Assembly (NCBI RefSeq): GCF_018967645.1
Contig: NZ_JAHLZF010000006.1
Span: 1-64,000 of the forward strand
From: Allobacillus halotolerans
GTDB lineage: Bacteria; Bacillota; Bacilli; Bacillales; Alkalibacillaceae
Direction: 5' to 3'
Length of the DNA stretch: 64,000 nucleotides
Under the pieces are notes generated by a model, which had not been told where the DNA came from, made no database searches, and worked only from the letters and a program-made list of their open reading frames with translations. A program made the translations under genes and the position numbers. Numbering within the stretch: the stretch's first letter is position 1; every line of letters starts with the position of its first letter. Shown piece after piece: positions 26,719-36,463 of the stretch.

Positions 26719-27501
26719 TTATTGATCCTTCCAATCTGCCATCATCTTTTTAATGGGATCGAGATATTTCACAGCCTCAATCTCACCTTCTCGAATGATT
26801 TCTTCAATTTGTGTATAGTTTCTTGAACTGTATTGATAGACTTGCGGTCGCATAACAACTTCTGCGTCCATGATGGTTTGCTGGGTTATATCATCTTGCA
26901 TGATGTCTATGCTTTGCATAATCACATCATAAATCGTATTTACGTCTGAATTGTTCTCAAACTTCGAACAATCTACAGCAATAATCAAATCTGCTCCCAT
27001 ATCACGGACAACAGAGATTGGAACCCGGTCTATCACTCCTCCATCAACCAACATACGACCATCTATCTTTTCAGGTGTAAATATACCTGGAATGGATATG
27101 CTTGCGCGAACAGCTTGAGCAGCGTTCCCTTCCTTTAAAATAACTTTTTCCCCATTGTAAATATCTGTCGCAACGACATGAACAGGAATCGGAAATTCCT
27201 CCAATTGCTTCTGATAGGTAAACATTTGGATATATGATTTGATTCGATCACCTTGGATCAACCCCAATTTTGGAACGGTAAAATCCATAAAGTATTTCAA
27301 CTTAAAGGTCGAGGCAAGCATATATAAATCATCAATTTTTTGGCCTGCACCATAAAATGCTCCGACTAATGCCCCCATGCTGGATCCGGCTATGTAATCA
27401 ATGGGAATGTTGGCTTCTTGTAATTTTTTTATAACACCTAGATGAGAAAAGCCACGAGCGCCTCCAGAGCCTAGTGCTAAACCAATTTTCGGTCTTGCCA
27501 T
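26719..27501 (-). CDS. ylbK: Patatin-like phospholipase family protein YlbK
   Basis: This is a patatin/RssA-type serine hydrolase of 260 aa. The oxyanion motif GSGGARGFSHLG is at about 11-22, the nucleophile elbow GSSMG near 41-45 gives the catalytic Ser, and DGGV near 154 gives the dyad Asp. The start is the ATG with GGAGGAG 9 bases upstream; an earlier GTG frame would include that ribosome site. It overlaps no gene and directly abuts ylbL. Substrate and role are not evident. Confidence 0.9.
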   Translation of the reverse strand: MARPKIGLALGSGGARGFSHLGVIKKLQEANIPIDYIAGSSMGALVGAFYGAGQKIDDLYMLASTFKLKYFMDFTVPKLGLIQGDRIKSYIQMFTYQKQLEEFPIPVHVVATDIYNGEKVILKEGNAAQAVRASISIPGIFTPEKIDGRMLVDGGVIDRVPISVVRDMGADLIIAVDCSKFENNSDVNTIYDVIMQSIDIMQDDITQQTIMDAEVVMRPQVYQYSSRNYTQIEEIIREGEIEAVKYLDPIKKMMADWKDQ

Positions 27502-27647
27502 ATGAATGAACTCCTCCACTCTTCGTCAGTTCAATGCATAACTGAATGATGTACAAGCGTATATTTGAAGCAGGTAGTTATTTACAAGTTTATTTTACTA
27601 TGTACAAGACTATTCGTACAGTCAGGGTACTTCAGGGAGGAACCATT

Positions 27648-28877
27648 GTGAAAGAACAAATTAAATCACTCGTTATGGCAATTTCAGCTTCTTTTTTAGG
27701 TGTTAGTATAATTCTTTTTCCTGAACAATCCTTTGAGGCTTCCTTCCGAGGTATTCAATTATGGATCGAGGTAGTTTTCCCTTCCCTGCTGCCATTTTTC
27801 ATTGTAGCGGAATTATTAATGGCATTTGGAGTCGTTAAGTTTATTGGTGTTTTATTGGAACCGATGATGCGTCCATTATTCAATGTTCCAGGGACAGGTG
27901 GCGTTGTATTAGGCATGGGGTTAGCCAGTGGATATCCAGCCGGCACGAAAATAACGAGTCAGTTACGAAAAGAGAATGCGATTAGCAAAACAGAAGGAGA
28001 GCGTCTAATTTCGTTTACGAATGCTTCTAATCCACTTTTTATTTTTGGGGCCGTCAGTATTGGTTTTTTCCAAAATGCAAAAGTTGGTTTACTCCTTGCA
28101 GTCAGTCATTATCTTGGCTCTATTTTGGTTGGATTGTGCATGCGTTTTTACAAAAAAAATGAACGCTCAACAGTGAATGCGGTAGGAAAAACAAAAAAAG
28201 AGGGTCTGCTTATCAAGAGAGCATGGAGCGAACTCCACACTCACCGATTGGAACATAAGCAGACACTCGGACATGTGCTTGGTCGAGCTGTCACCTCAGC
28301 CATTCAAACATTATGTATGATTGGTGGATTTATTGTTCTCTTTTCTGTACTTAACCAAATTTTATACCTTACTGGTATAACCGTTCAATTGGCAGATCTA
28401 TTGAATACCATGCTCTATTCCTTTGAGGACCTCAAACAGTTCACTTTACCAATCGTATCAAGCATATTTGAAGTCACTATCGGTTCTCAGTTAATCACTC
28501 AAACAGAACATACGACAATACTTGCACAATTGATTGTTGTTAGTGGAGTACTTGCATTTAATGGATTATCGATTCATGCGCAAATCGCTTCCATTGTTGC
28601 TGAAACGGACTTACGATTTGCCCCTTATTTCTTTGCTCGATTTTTGCATATTTTATTCGCAACAACGTTAACATTCATTCTCTATAAGCCGCTTTATGTC
28701 AACCGTTTCTCGGAATCAACGAACGAATTACCAGTCATGCAAACGGAACCCAATCCGAGTTGGTTTAGTCAATTTTATGAACAGTTCACTCAACTCGGGC
28801 CAATTTTCACAGTGTTGACGCTGATTACATTTTGCTTGTATATGATGATTCAAATCAAAAAATCGCACTCGCGTTAA
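27648..28877 (+). CDS. ylbJ: Sporulation integral membrane protein YlbJ
   Basis: YlbJ is a SigE-controlled membrane protein required for heat-resistant spores in B. subtilis. The product has 409 aa from the GTG start, nearly the B. subtilis length. It has about eight hydrophobic helices and the nucleoside-recognition/Gate-like pattern: PSLLPFFIVAELLMAFG, GTGGVVLGMGLASGYPAG and ITSQLRKENAISKTEGERL. GGGAGG lies 7 bases before the GTG; the frame extends 34 codons upstream without a good site. Divergent from ylbK, as in B. subtilis. Confidence 0.92.
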   Translation: MKEQIKSLVMAISASFLGVSIILFPEQSFEASFRGIQLWIEVVFPSLLPFFIVAELLMAFGVVKFIGVLLEPMMRPLFNVPGTGGVVLGMGLASGYPAGTKITSQLRKENAISKTEGERLISFTNASNPLFIFGAVSIGFFQNAKVGLLLAVSHYLGSILVGLCMRFYKKNERSTVNAVGKTKKEGLLIKRAWSELHTHRLEHKQTLGHVLGRAVTSAIQTLCMIGGFIVLFSVLNQILYLTGITVQLADLLNTMLYSFEDLKQFTLPIVSSIFEVTIGSQLITQTEHTTILAQLIVVSGVLAFNGLSIHAQIASIVAETDLRFAPYFFARFLHILFATTLTFILYKPLYVNRFSESTNELPVMQTEPNPSWFSQFYEQFTQLGPIFTVLTLITFCLYMMIQIKKSHSR

Positions 28878-28889
28878 CGACCTCTTTTA

Positions 28890-29938
<1,049 letters not shown>

Positions 29939-30000
29939 GAAAATCACCTTTTTTTAAAAGTTTATGTATATCTTTGATCGATTCAGTGAAGGATATTCAC

Positions 30001-30148
30001 AAGAGCGGTATTAGAGGAACCGTTCTATACGGAGAAGTCTTATCATTCCCCATAAGTACTTCTTCCGGTTTCTCCTCTCCCTTTTTGTACTCTTTGTTAT
30101 GCAAAGAGACCTTTTGCTCTTTTTCATTTTTGAAAAAGAGCTTTTTTT
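30001..30148 (+). ncRNA. Candidate structured RNA upstream of rsmD (ylbH)
   Basis: A nested stem spans 30013-30078: AGAGGAACCG pairs imperfectly with CGGTTTCTCCTCT, and GAAGT-CTTAT pairs with ATAAG-T-ACTTC around a CATTCCCC loop. About 40 bases later a strong intrinsic terminator follows on the plus strand (GCTCTTTTTC...GAAAAAGAGC at 30116-30141, then seven T). From memory, Rfam holds a ylbH-leader motif found upstream of ylbH (rsmD) in bacilli; position fits, but the match was not tested. The terminator points away from rsmD, which favours an independent plus-strand RNA. No clear promoter was identified. The rest of 29939-30392 shows no gene. Confidence 0.5.
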
Positions 30149-30392
30149 ATGAGAAAACATCGTGACCATTTGGAAGCGGTTTAATAATAGTGACTTACCA
30201 ACTATTTTCAATTGTTCACCTAACATGCGACAAAATGTCCCACCATTCAGCAAATTCTTTTTCATTTTACCAAAAAGTCTGCTCTCTTGCGAATGAATTC
30301 ACAAACTTCTTTCAACATGATAGATTTAAAAGAGATTCATACGGAAAAAATGAATTTGCATGAAACTTTTGTGCAACACGAGGAGATTGATT

Positions 30393-30782
30393 ATGGGACA
30401 ACGATTTATTCAACTAGGTGAAGGTTACAGTGATTTTTATGAGTTAATGACTTTGATCGAATATATGCATAAGCGGGTGAAACACCTTTATGCGTTTCAC
30501 ACAAAAATAGATGGCAAAGAAAGAACCTCATTAGCGGCATCTTTCCAGCCCACCGAACAAGGAAATTTCCAACCCATCTATATTTGTTTAGAGGGAATCC
30601 CTCGTCCTAACGGGATTGATAAAAATATCCGTTTTGAGCAATTTCAACAGCTAGCTGACAAATATAATTTCCAACTTGTCGAGATGGAGGTTCCTTCTTC
30701 TGAAAGCTATCACGAATTAACCTTATATTTTAATCAATTGATATCCATCTTACGTCTTAACCATCTATTGCCACCTCTATAA
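30393..30782 (+). CDS. Conserved hypothetical protein of ylb region
   Basis: The 129-aa protein starts MGQRFIQLGEGYSDFYELM. I do not recognise a characterised family. It is soluble, alpha/beta-like, with alternating segments (YAFHTKIDGKERTSLAASF, FQPIYICLEGIPRP) and a helical C-terminus ending LRLNHLLPPL. It has no signal peptide or membrane segment. CGAGGAG lies 6 bases before the ATG, so translation is likely. It is a single-gene unit between the candidate RNA terminator and a bidirectional terminator shared with ylbG. No function is proposed. Confidence 0.75.
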   Translation: MGQRFIQLGEGYSDFYELMTLIEYMHKRVKHLYAFHTKIDGKERTSLAASFQPTEQGNFQPIYICLEGIPRPNGIDKNIRFEQFQQLADKYNFQLVEMEVPSSESYHELTLYFNQLISILRLNHLLPPL

Positions 30783-30793
30783 CAGTATAAATT

Positions 30794-30834
30794 AAGCTCC
30801 GGGCTTTAGTGAACCACTAATAAGCCCGGAGCTT
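30794..30834. terminator. Bidirectional terminator between convergent genes
   Basis: A perfect 13-bp stem (AAGCTCCGGGCTT / AAGCCCGGAGCTT) with a 15-base loop lies between the plus-strand hypothetical gene and minus-strand ylbG. It is followed by TTTT on the plus strand and AAT-rich sequence on the other side. Confidence 0.88.
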
Positions 30835-30839
30835 TTATG

Positions 30840-31127
30840 TTAACTGGATTTTGGAAAGCTTTCTAACTCCCCTTGTTTCTTAATCGGCTTTTTTAGTTGT
30901 TCAAATTCCATTTCAACCTCTGGCCGATGTGAGATCTCCACACTTTTGACGAAATTATAGTTTTCAGCTATTTTTTTTACATCTTCAAGCTCATCTTGAT
31001 TGACATAAATCAATGCGTATTTCTTTTTCTTAGAGGCATAGATCAGATGCCCCAAACGCTTTAATTTTCGCAGATTTTTCATATGTCTAAACCAAATAAT
31101 AAGACCTTGTCGTTTTGTGAACATCAT
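30840..31127 (-). CDS. ylbG: YlbG family protein (DUF2129)
   Basis: Small cytoplasmic protein of 95 aa found next to ylbF in bacilli. The N-terminus FTKRQGLIIWFRHMKNLRKL and the central phrase KYALIYVNQDE match the YlbG family as I recall it; the C-terminus is basic and hydrophilic. No enzymatic motif is visible and no molecular role is established. Two adjacent ATG codons follow GGGGGTAG; the second (31124) has the better spacing. Downstream of ylbF, likely in one operon ylbD-ylbF-ylbG. Confidence 0.85.
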   Translation of the reverse strand: MMFTKRQGLIIWFRHMKNLRKLKRLGHLIYASKKKKYALIYVNQDELEDVKKIAENYNFVKSVEISHRPEVEMEFEQLKKPIKKQGELESFPKSS

Positions 31128-31163
31128 CTACCCCCGCTTTCACTGATTACGTCTACCGAATTA

Positions 31164-31610
31164 TTAAGAAGCTTGGCAGCCACAAGAACCGCCGCTGCCA
31201 CATCCACAACCAGAACCATGATCCTTCAAAGCAAGCCCTTCACGAGGTGCTTTGATGTTCTCACTGATTGAGAAGGCCACAATTTCAGAAACATCATCCA
31301 ATAAACCTTGCAAAGCTGTTTCTTTTTGACGGAATATTGCTACCCGATCATGCATGTCGAGTTCTCTTTTTGTTCCTCGAATTTCCTTCATGATTTTTGT
31401 ATAGTCTGGATGGTAACGACCAAAGCGCTGCACATCTTCATAATCATCTTTCATCGCAACAAAATTATGAATCAGCTGTGCAGCCCCCTCGTCTTTATAT
31501 AAAAGATCTTTCTCTATCTGATAAGCTTCGTATTCTTCTGAACGCTTGATCATTTGACCAAGTTTCTCAGCCTGCTCGAGCAATTCAATAACTTCAATAT
31601 TGGCTAGCAC
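31164..31610 (-). CDS. ylbF: YlbF (RicF) family regulator
   Basis: In B. subtilis YlbF/RicF forms a complex with YmcA and YaaT that binds iron-sulfur clusters, promotes RNase Y maturation of polycistronic mRNA and influences sporulation, competence and biofilm formation. The 148-aa protein is all-helical (DUF964 fold), with DYEDVQRFGRYHPDYTKIM near 55-73 as the signature. It ends in a Cys/Gly-rich tail with CGCGSGGSCGC, a plausible metal or cluster ligand set shared with B. subtilis RicF. The start is GTG preceded by GGAGGTG. Confidence 0.92.
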   Translation of the reverse strand: MLANIEVIELLEQAEKLGQMIKRSEEYEAYQIEKDLLYKDEGAAQLIHNFVAMKDDYEDVQRFGRYHPDYTKIMKEIRGTKRELDMHDRVAIFRQKETALQGLLDDVSEIVAFSISENIKAPREGLALKDHGSGCGCGSGGSCGCQAS

Positions 31611-31670
31611 TCTGACACCTCCATAGGGCTATCATAACAAAATGAAGAACATTTTACCATGCTTTAATCT

Positions 31671-32048
31671 CTAGAAAAAAGGGCCCATATCTGATCTTTT
31701 GTTTTGACGCTTTGATTGATTCACTTGTTCTGATATCCGCTGAATTTGTTCCATTGTAGTGGATAATTGTTTGACATGTTTTTCAATACGGTCAACATCC
31801 ATTTCGGAGAGTTTATGCAAAATATCTTGCCATTTAATTTTCTGGTTGGAATCCTTTTGTTCATCCTGTTTTGTTTTTGATTCAATGTCTTTTTGAAACA
31901 GGATAGCCGTTTCGCCATATTCATCCCACTCATTATAGAGTGATTGCCAATCATATCCGTCTTTCTTCAATTGTTCGAATAATTTTGGATGATCACGAAC
32001 AAAATCACGAAACTCTTGAACCCGCTTCGGCAGTATGATACCTGACAT
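31671..32048 (-). CDS. ylbD: YlbD-like spore coat family protein
   Basis: The 125-aa hydrophilic protein begins MSGIILPKRVQEFRDFVRDH and continues with KDGYDWQSLYNEWDEYGE, the conserved front half of the YlbD family, annotated as spore-coat related in bacilli. The rest is a charged coiled-coil-like region, and it ends SDMGPFF. GGGAAGGGATG precedes the ATG. It sits upstream of ylbF, with ylbE of the B. subtilis order missing. The coat role is family annotation only. Confidence 0.82.
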   Translation of the reverse strand: MSGIILPKRVQEFRDFVRDHPKLFEQLKKDGYDWQSLYNEWDEYGETAILFQKDIESKTKQDEQKDSNQKIKWQDILHKLSEMDVDRIEKHVKQLSTTMEQIQRISEQVNQSKRQNKRSDMGPFF

Positions 32049-32223
32049 TTACATCCCTTCCCTTACTTTTATGCTATATACTACGTCAAACCAGGCAAAT
32101 TGGTTCAAAAATCAATTATGTCTAATTTGTTACACATTGATGATAATTCCGGATTAATAATTGATTAATGTCGCGTTTCATACTATGATAATCTTAGTGA
32201 GAAGATATAGAAGAGGTGATTGA

Positions 32224-32598
32224 ATGAAAATCGAGAATAAAAATTTTGATGGAACAGTAATTCACCAAGAACCATTGACACACATCATGGAAAAAAACGG
32301 ATTTGTGTTGGGTTCCCAGTGGGACTATGAACGTATGACTTTTGATTATAAAATGAACTCTACTTTAAAAAATGTTACTTATTACTTACGTGTAGCGGGA
32401 GAAGCTATTGAAGGTGATGTTGATTTTAAATCAGCAGTCATTCGTTTAAAAGAACCATACTTAGGAACTCACTATTATCCACACGGTGTAGAATACGGAG
32501 AAGATGAAGAATATCCGCAACAAATCTTGGACAAAGTAGACCGGGTTGTCAAAAAACTCGGTGAAGATTTACAGAAATATAAAGAAAACAATCAATAA
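32224..32598 (+). CDS. YugN-like family protein
   Basis: The 124-aa soluble protein has the YugN-family look: HIMEKNGFVLGSQWDYERM near 21-39, TYYLRVAGEAIEGD, and LGTHYYPHGVEYGEDEEYP near 80-98. No function is known for this family. GAAGAGGTGAT precedes the ATG. A CATACTAT sequence about 40 bases upstream resembles the -10 of sporulation sigma factors, but this is weak. It is followed by a strong terminator. Confidence 0.8.
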   Translation: MKIENKNFDGTVIHQEPLTHIMEKNGFVLGSQWDYERMTFDYKMNSTLKNVTYYLRVAGEAIEGDVDFKSAVIRLKEPYLGTHYYPHGVEYGEDEEYPQQILDKVDRVVKKLGEDLQKYKENNQ

Positions 32599-32608
32599 TT
32601 GTTTGTGA

Positions 32609-32649
32609 AACTTCATTTCATTCAAAATAGAATGAGATGAAGTTTTTTT
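32609..32649 (+). terminator. Intrinsic terminator of yugN-like gene
   Basis: A 15-bp stem with one mismatch (AACTTCATTTCATTC / GAATGAGATGAAGTT) and a short A-rich loop is followed by TTTTTTT. Confidence 0.92.
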
Positions 32650-32840
32650 GTATATACTGGATTGATAAAGTCGTCTTTTCAATATCGGCCATTTATATAA
32701 TGGATCGTTGTTCGTAATGTCTACTGAATTGACAATGATTTTAAAATAATTTCATATTATTTCTTTTATTTGTTGTTAGCATTTTACTGAACGTGGTATA
32801 TTGAACATACACAGCATTATGAAGGGGGTTTAATCGTTAA

Positions 32841-33899
32841 GTGGTAAGAAATTTAAATAAAAAATATTGGATCATCATTTTACTCATTATTCTCTTCATT
32901 TTATTTTTATATTTTATCTTGCCGATCTCAATACCTCTCATCTTAGCATTGTTGACAGCTCTTGTTTTAAACCCCTTGATTCGTTTAGCAATACGTAATC
33001 TTCGGTTAAGCAGATTAACTTCCGTGTTAATTGTTTTCTTCATATTCATCATATTGCTGGGAACGATCGGAACATATACAACAGTTAAAACGATTGGCCA
33101 GGTCGTTCACATGGCAGAAAATGCACCTTCTTATATTTCAAATGTTGAAGATGTATTGGTCGATCTAAGAGAAGATATTGAGTCGTATACACGGGATTGG
33201 CCACCTCAATTTATACAGGAAGTGGAAAAGCGAGCTGTTCAAAACTTCGATAACTTTCAATCACAGTTGATGGAATATATTGAAATAGACAATATCGCCC
33301 AAATTTTCGTTAAGATTCCAGAGTTCTTAGTTGGTTTGATCGTCTATTTAATTGCGCTATTCTTGTTCATGCTCGATTTGCCATTACTACGAAACAAAGT
33401 TTATTCGTTTCTTTCTGAAAAGTCCCAAGAAAAATTGAAATACATGAACGCTCGGTTATCTCATGTGTTCCTCGGTTTTTTTAAAGCACAATTTCTTGTC
33501 TCTCTGATCATCCTGGCTGTAACTCTAGTTGGATTGTTATTTATCACTCCTGAGATTGCTATATTAATGTCAATTATCATTTGGCTTGTCGATTTAATTC
33601 CGATTATCGGCTCCATTATCGTTCTCGGACCTTGGGCATTGTATATGTTCATAACTGGAGATATGAGCATGGGTATACAACTCTCTATATTAGCGATTGT
33701 TTTACTCGCAATCCGCCGTACCATTGAACCGAAAATGATGGGTCATCATATTGGATTACGAGCGTTACCGACATTAATTTCTATGTATCTAGGCTTACAA
33801 TTAATTGGTTTTGTTGGATTTTTCCTTGGACCATTGGTTGTCATCTTATTCAATTCGGCACGTGAAGCAGGAATCATTCGGTTTAAAGTAAAATTTTAA
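32841..33899 (+). CDS. AI-2E family transporter
   Basis: The 352-aa membrane protein belongs to the AI-2E/PerM-like permease family (B. subtilis paralogues include YtvI, YueF and YubA). It has two N-terminal helices, a soluble helical segment at about 90-160 (VEDVLVDLREDIESYTRD...), then about five to six more helices. The family phrase LIPIIGSIIVLGPWALYM is near 250-267, and the C-terminal segment is GLQLIGFVGFFLGPLVVILF. The substrate is unknown; some members are Na+/H+ antiporters in halophiles. The likely start is GTG, with GGGGG 12 bases upstream, a wide spacing. Confidence 0.85.
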   Translation: MVRNLNKKYWIIILLIILFILFLYFILPISIPLILALLTALVLNPLIRLAIRNLRLSRLTSVLIVFFIFIILLGTIGTYTTVKTIGQVVHMAENAPSYISNVEDVLVDLREDIESYTRDWPPQFIQEVEKRAVQNFDNFQSQLMEYIEIDNIAQIFVKIPEFLVGLIVYLIALFLFMLDLPLLRNKVYSFLSEKSQEKLKYMNARLSHVFLGFFKAQFLVSLIILAVTLVGLLFITPEIAILMSIIIWLVDLIPIIGSIIVLGPWALYMFITGDMSMGIQLSILAIVLLAIRRTIEPKMMGHHIGLRALPTLISMYLGLQLIGFVGFFLGPLVVILFNSAREAGIIRFKVKF

Positions 33900-33914
33900 G
33901 TTAAATAATGAATG

Positions 33915-33992
33915 AATACCCCCATTTGAAGAGTGTTGATGGTTATTAACAATCTGTTAATGATCAACACGACTGGAAATGGGGGTATTTTA
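33915..33992 (+). terminator. Long hairpin terminator after AI-2E gene
   Basis: Perfect 13-bp outer arms AATACCCCCATTT (33915-33927) and AAATGGGGGTATT (33977-33989) enclose inner arms GTGTTGAT / ATCAACAC and a small apical stem. TTTTA follows on the plus strand. Confidence 0.82.
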
Positions 33993-34127
33993 TGAAAAAT
34001 AAAACAGACCGCTGACTTTTGCGTGGCACACATCGGACATTGGCTTTTTCAAGTAAATGTTTCACCACTTCTTTTCCCGCTGAAAACATCACTTCTACTT
34101 CATACGATTCAACAAATTGCCCTTTAT

Positions 34128-34177
34128 GAAAACGAAAAGACTCCAGTAAGAGAGCAAACTGCCTCTTAACTGGAGTC
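34128..34177 (-). terminator. Terminator of ctaG-ctaM unit
   Basis: A stem GACTCCAGT / ACTGGAGTC (34139-34177), extended by AAGAG / CTCTT inside, is followed on the minus strand by CTTTTCGTTTTC. It starts 16 bases after the DUF420 gene stop. Confidence 0.8.
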
Positions 34178-34192
34178 AATGAATTGATTGCG

Positions 34193-34642
34193 TTAAAAAA
34201 TAGCTTTAAATAAACTTGTACTGTGTCCTCCGTCATAAAGTACATACAGCAACAAGTAAACGGCAACGCCTGTAATAGCTGTAAAGAACCAAATAACACT
34301 TGTATAAGGACCGATTTTTCGGTGTTTCGTAATCTTTCTCTTGAATGCCAAGGTCAGTGAAATAATTCCGAATATCCCACCTGTAGTAGCCAAAAAGATA
34401 TGAAAGATTAAAAAGATCGTATAATAAATTTTTATGTCATCTGGACCACCGAACGCCGTGTTTCCTAAAAAGAGTGTACGTGACATATATAGGATGAAAA
34501 AAGACAGTGCTGATATCGATGCTAAAATCATTGAAATCCGATGAGCTTTATATTTCTTCTTTGCGATAAATATCCAACCGATTGCCACAAGTATCGCACT
34601 TAAAACAATAAAAAATGTACTGATGGTTGGTAGAAATGGCAT
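34193..34642 (-). CDS. ctaM: DUF420 membrane protein, CtaM-like oxidase maturation factor
   Basis: The 149-aa protein has four hydrophobic helices, with FPLPTIS-like start (MPFLPTISTFF), HRISMILASISALSFFILYM near 35-54, and HIFLATTGGIFGIISLTLAF near 92-111. DUF420 proteins include S. aureus CtaM (B. subtilis YozB homologue), which is needed for an active heme-A oxidase. Conserved His residues in the helices could contact metal or heme. It is 6 bases downstream of ctaG, so a shared oxidase-assembly function is likely. Confidence 0.85.
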   Translation of the reverse strand: MPFLPTISTFFIVLSAILVAIGWIFIAKKKYKAHRISMILASISALSFFILYMSRTLFLGNTAFGGPDDIKIYYTIFLIFHIFLATTGGIFGIISLTLAFKRKITKHRKIGPYTSVIWFFTAITGVAVYLLLYVLYDGGHSTSLFKAIF

Positions 34643-34648
34643 TTAAAA

Positions 34649-35560
34649 TCAACCTCTTTCTGGTGTGATGGTTTGCTGTGATGATGGCAACGGATCGATT
34701 CCTCTGTTTTCACTGTTATACCATTGATAGAACAATGCTGCTAGAACACCACCGTATATAAATTCTTGGGATACTTTCATCACAATTCCTGCTAATTGTT
34801 GATCATTAACGATGTCAACATTCATAAAAATTTGTGGTCCTCCTAAATTTAACCCTTGCAATACTTCAACTGGAACACATAGGGCCAGCGCATTCATAAA
34901 TGCATCCGGCTGTGAGTAAGTCGCATATAAAGGCGCGTCAGCAAAGATAATTAGCGCACACGATGGCGTAATCAATAAGCCGCTTGCGAAGATATAAAAG
35001 ATCTTATAGAGCGGTCGAATGATGACACGTTCTTTAAACGGTGTCATTAGTGGCCACCAGAAAAAGAATGCCCCAACAAAAATCAACAATGTAATGCTCC
35101 AGTGGACAAAGTTATTCGTTTTGGAGAAATCCAAAACCACAGGTAGATGATAAAACGAAAACAGCGCATGGAATACAATGATCGCAATCAGTGGCTTAGT
35201 AAAGAAGTTCATGATTGGACCAATCAAACGACTGTTAAATACATTTCTCCACCATTGTTCTGGAATTCCCTTAATCACAAGCATGGGTATAATAAGATAG
35301 AAAATTACCATTTGTAACATATGGACAGACAGAAAGATATGGGACATGATATACAAAGGAGCGCCTTTGACTAAATAAAATAGTGTAAGCGCGAGATAAA
35401 ACCAAAGTTGTTGCTTTCCGCTTGGTCTTTCCTTTAACCCTGTCTTTTCTTTCAGCGGGCCTGTAAATAAATAATATAATAAGCCTAATAAAATGGTTAT
35501 GAGTAACGTTAATGGATTCCAAAGTGCTTGGAAACCAAAAATTTGTAGTTTATCCCACAT
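34649..35560 (-). CDS. ctaG: Cytochrome c oxidase assembly factor CtaG
   Basis: CtaG of the caa3 type is a multi-spanning membrane protein required for caa3 oxidase, probably in CuB insertion. The 303-aa protein has about seven helices. Visible family features are GAPLYIMSHIFLSVHMLQM (with His pairs), HALFSFYHLPVVLDF and FFWWPLMTPF, plus several membrane His/Met residues. In B. subtilis it directly follows ctaF; here it is separated from ctaF by about 15 kb of unrelated genes. It forms a two-gene unit with ctaM. Confidence 0.92.
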   Translation of the reverse strand: MWDKLQIFGFQALWNPLTLLITILLGLLYYLFTGPLKEKTGLKERPSGKQQLWFYLALTLFYLVKGAPLYIMSHIFLSVHMLQMVIFYLIIPMLVIKGIPEQWWRNVFNSRLIGPIMNFFTKPLIAIIVFHALFSFYHLPVVLDFSKTNNFVHWSITLLIFVGAFFFWWPLMTPFKERVIIRPLYKIFYIFASGLLITPSCALIIFADAPLYATYSQPDAFMNALALCVPVEVLQGLNLGGPQIFMNVDIVNDQQLAGIVMKVSQEFIYGGVLAALFYQWYNSENRGIDPLPSSQQTITPERG

Positions 35561-35746
35561 TTTGAATTCACCTCGGGAGTTTTGTCTATAGCGTATTTAC
35601 CTCAGTATACAACAATTTTTCATTGTACTCGACTCATAAAACCAACGTTTGAAAAATTGTAATAAATAATTTCTCTTTCATTCACATTATTGACTTATTT
35701 AAATCGTTTCATCTTTTCACCATGAATGCTTATGCAGCAATAATTT

Positions 35747-36463
35747 CTAATTCCTGCTTAGCTTGTGGTAAAGGGACACGATGATCCAAATTGCTGTCGG
35801 AAGTACTATGCCCCCAATTACTCCTGCTGCTATAATATTAACTGCAGAACCTGTACCACTGACAAAAAACAAAATAATGACAGCTATTACGAGTAAAAGG
35901 AATGGTATGATGGACCCTATATTTGCTAACCCTCTTCTTCCTTCAGCCTTCCATTTGTTACTGTAAGTTGTGATTGCCGTCCAAACTGCTGGTACAGAAA
36001 TTGCACTGAGTATAGTGGCTATTACTATAAGTAGTGATTTTAATGTACCTGAGCTGTTCATCACGCCAACCCAGGAAAGTGCAGTCATTAACATTGATGG
36101 AATGGCTAAGTTCTTCATCATGCTACTTGAACTTCTATATTTTTCAATCGTAGAGTCGCTGTCAGTATAGATCGGTTTTGTACCGGGTTGTGCACGAAAC
36201 AAATGTATGTTCCCTTCTGAGTTAACATGTGTCCATCCAGCAGACGAGAAGAAGTCAAAGTATTCCTTTTTCTCATCCTCCTTTAACCAACGATAATCTA
36301 TACTGTATATATAATCGGATTTCTTACCTCTCTCAAGTGAATAACCCATAAAACTAAAATCAAATACGTGCCTGCCCTTCAGAGAATATCGACGTAATTT
36401 TTCCATATCTTTATTTTCTGAAAAGGCTAAACCGCCTGATGTAATATATTTTATTTGGTTCAT
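35747..36463 (-). CDS. DUF2812 domain-containing membrane protein
   Basis: The 238-aa protein has an N-terminal DUF2812 domain of about 110 residues (RRYSLKGRHVFDFSFMGYSL, then DYIYSIDYR and FFSSAGWTHVNSEGNIHLF). Four predicted membrane helices follow (about 112-235). DUF2812 proteins are commonly paired with PadR regulators, and here the start overlaps the padR stop by 4 bases (ATGA). The function is unknown. It is part of the block between ctaF and ctaG that is absent from the B. subtilis order. Confidence 0.85.
   Translation of the reverse strand: MNQIKYITSGGLAFSENKDMEKLRRYSLKGRHVFDFSFMGYSLERGKKSDYIYSIDYRWLKEDEKKEYFDFFSSAGWTHVNSEGNIHLFRAQPGTKPIYTDSDSTIEKYRSSSSMMKNLAIPSMLMTALSWVGVMNSSGTLKSLLIVIATILSAISVPAVWTAITTYSNKWKAEGRRGLANIGSIIPFLLLVIAVIILFFVSGTGSAVNIIAAGVIGGIVLPTAIWIIVSLYHKLSRN

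Noticed and set aside
33964-34299. 111-codon minus-strand open frame overlapping the end of ctaM
   Set aside because: It runs through the ctaM terminator hairpin and has no ribosome site. The 3' half (after 34128) looks somewhat protein-like but has no supported start.
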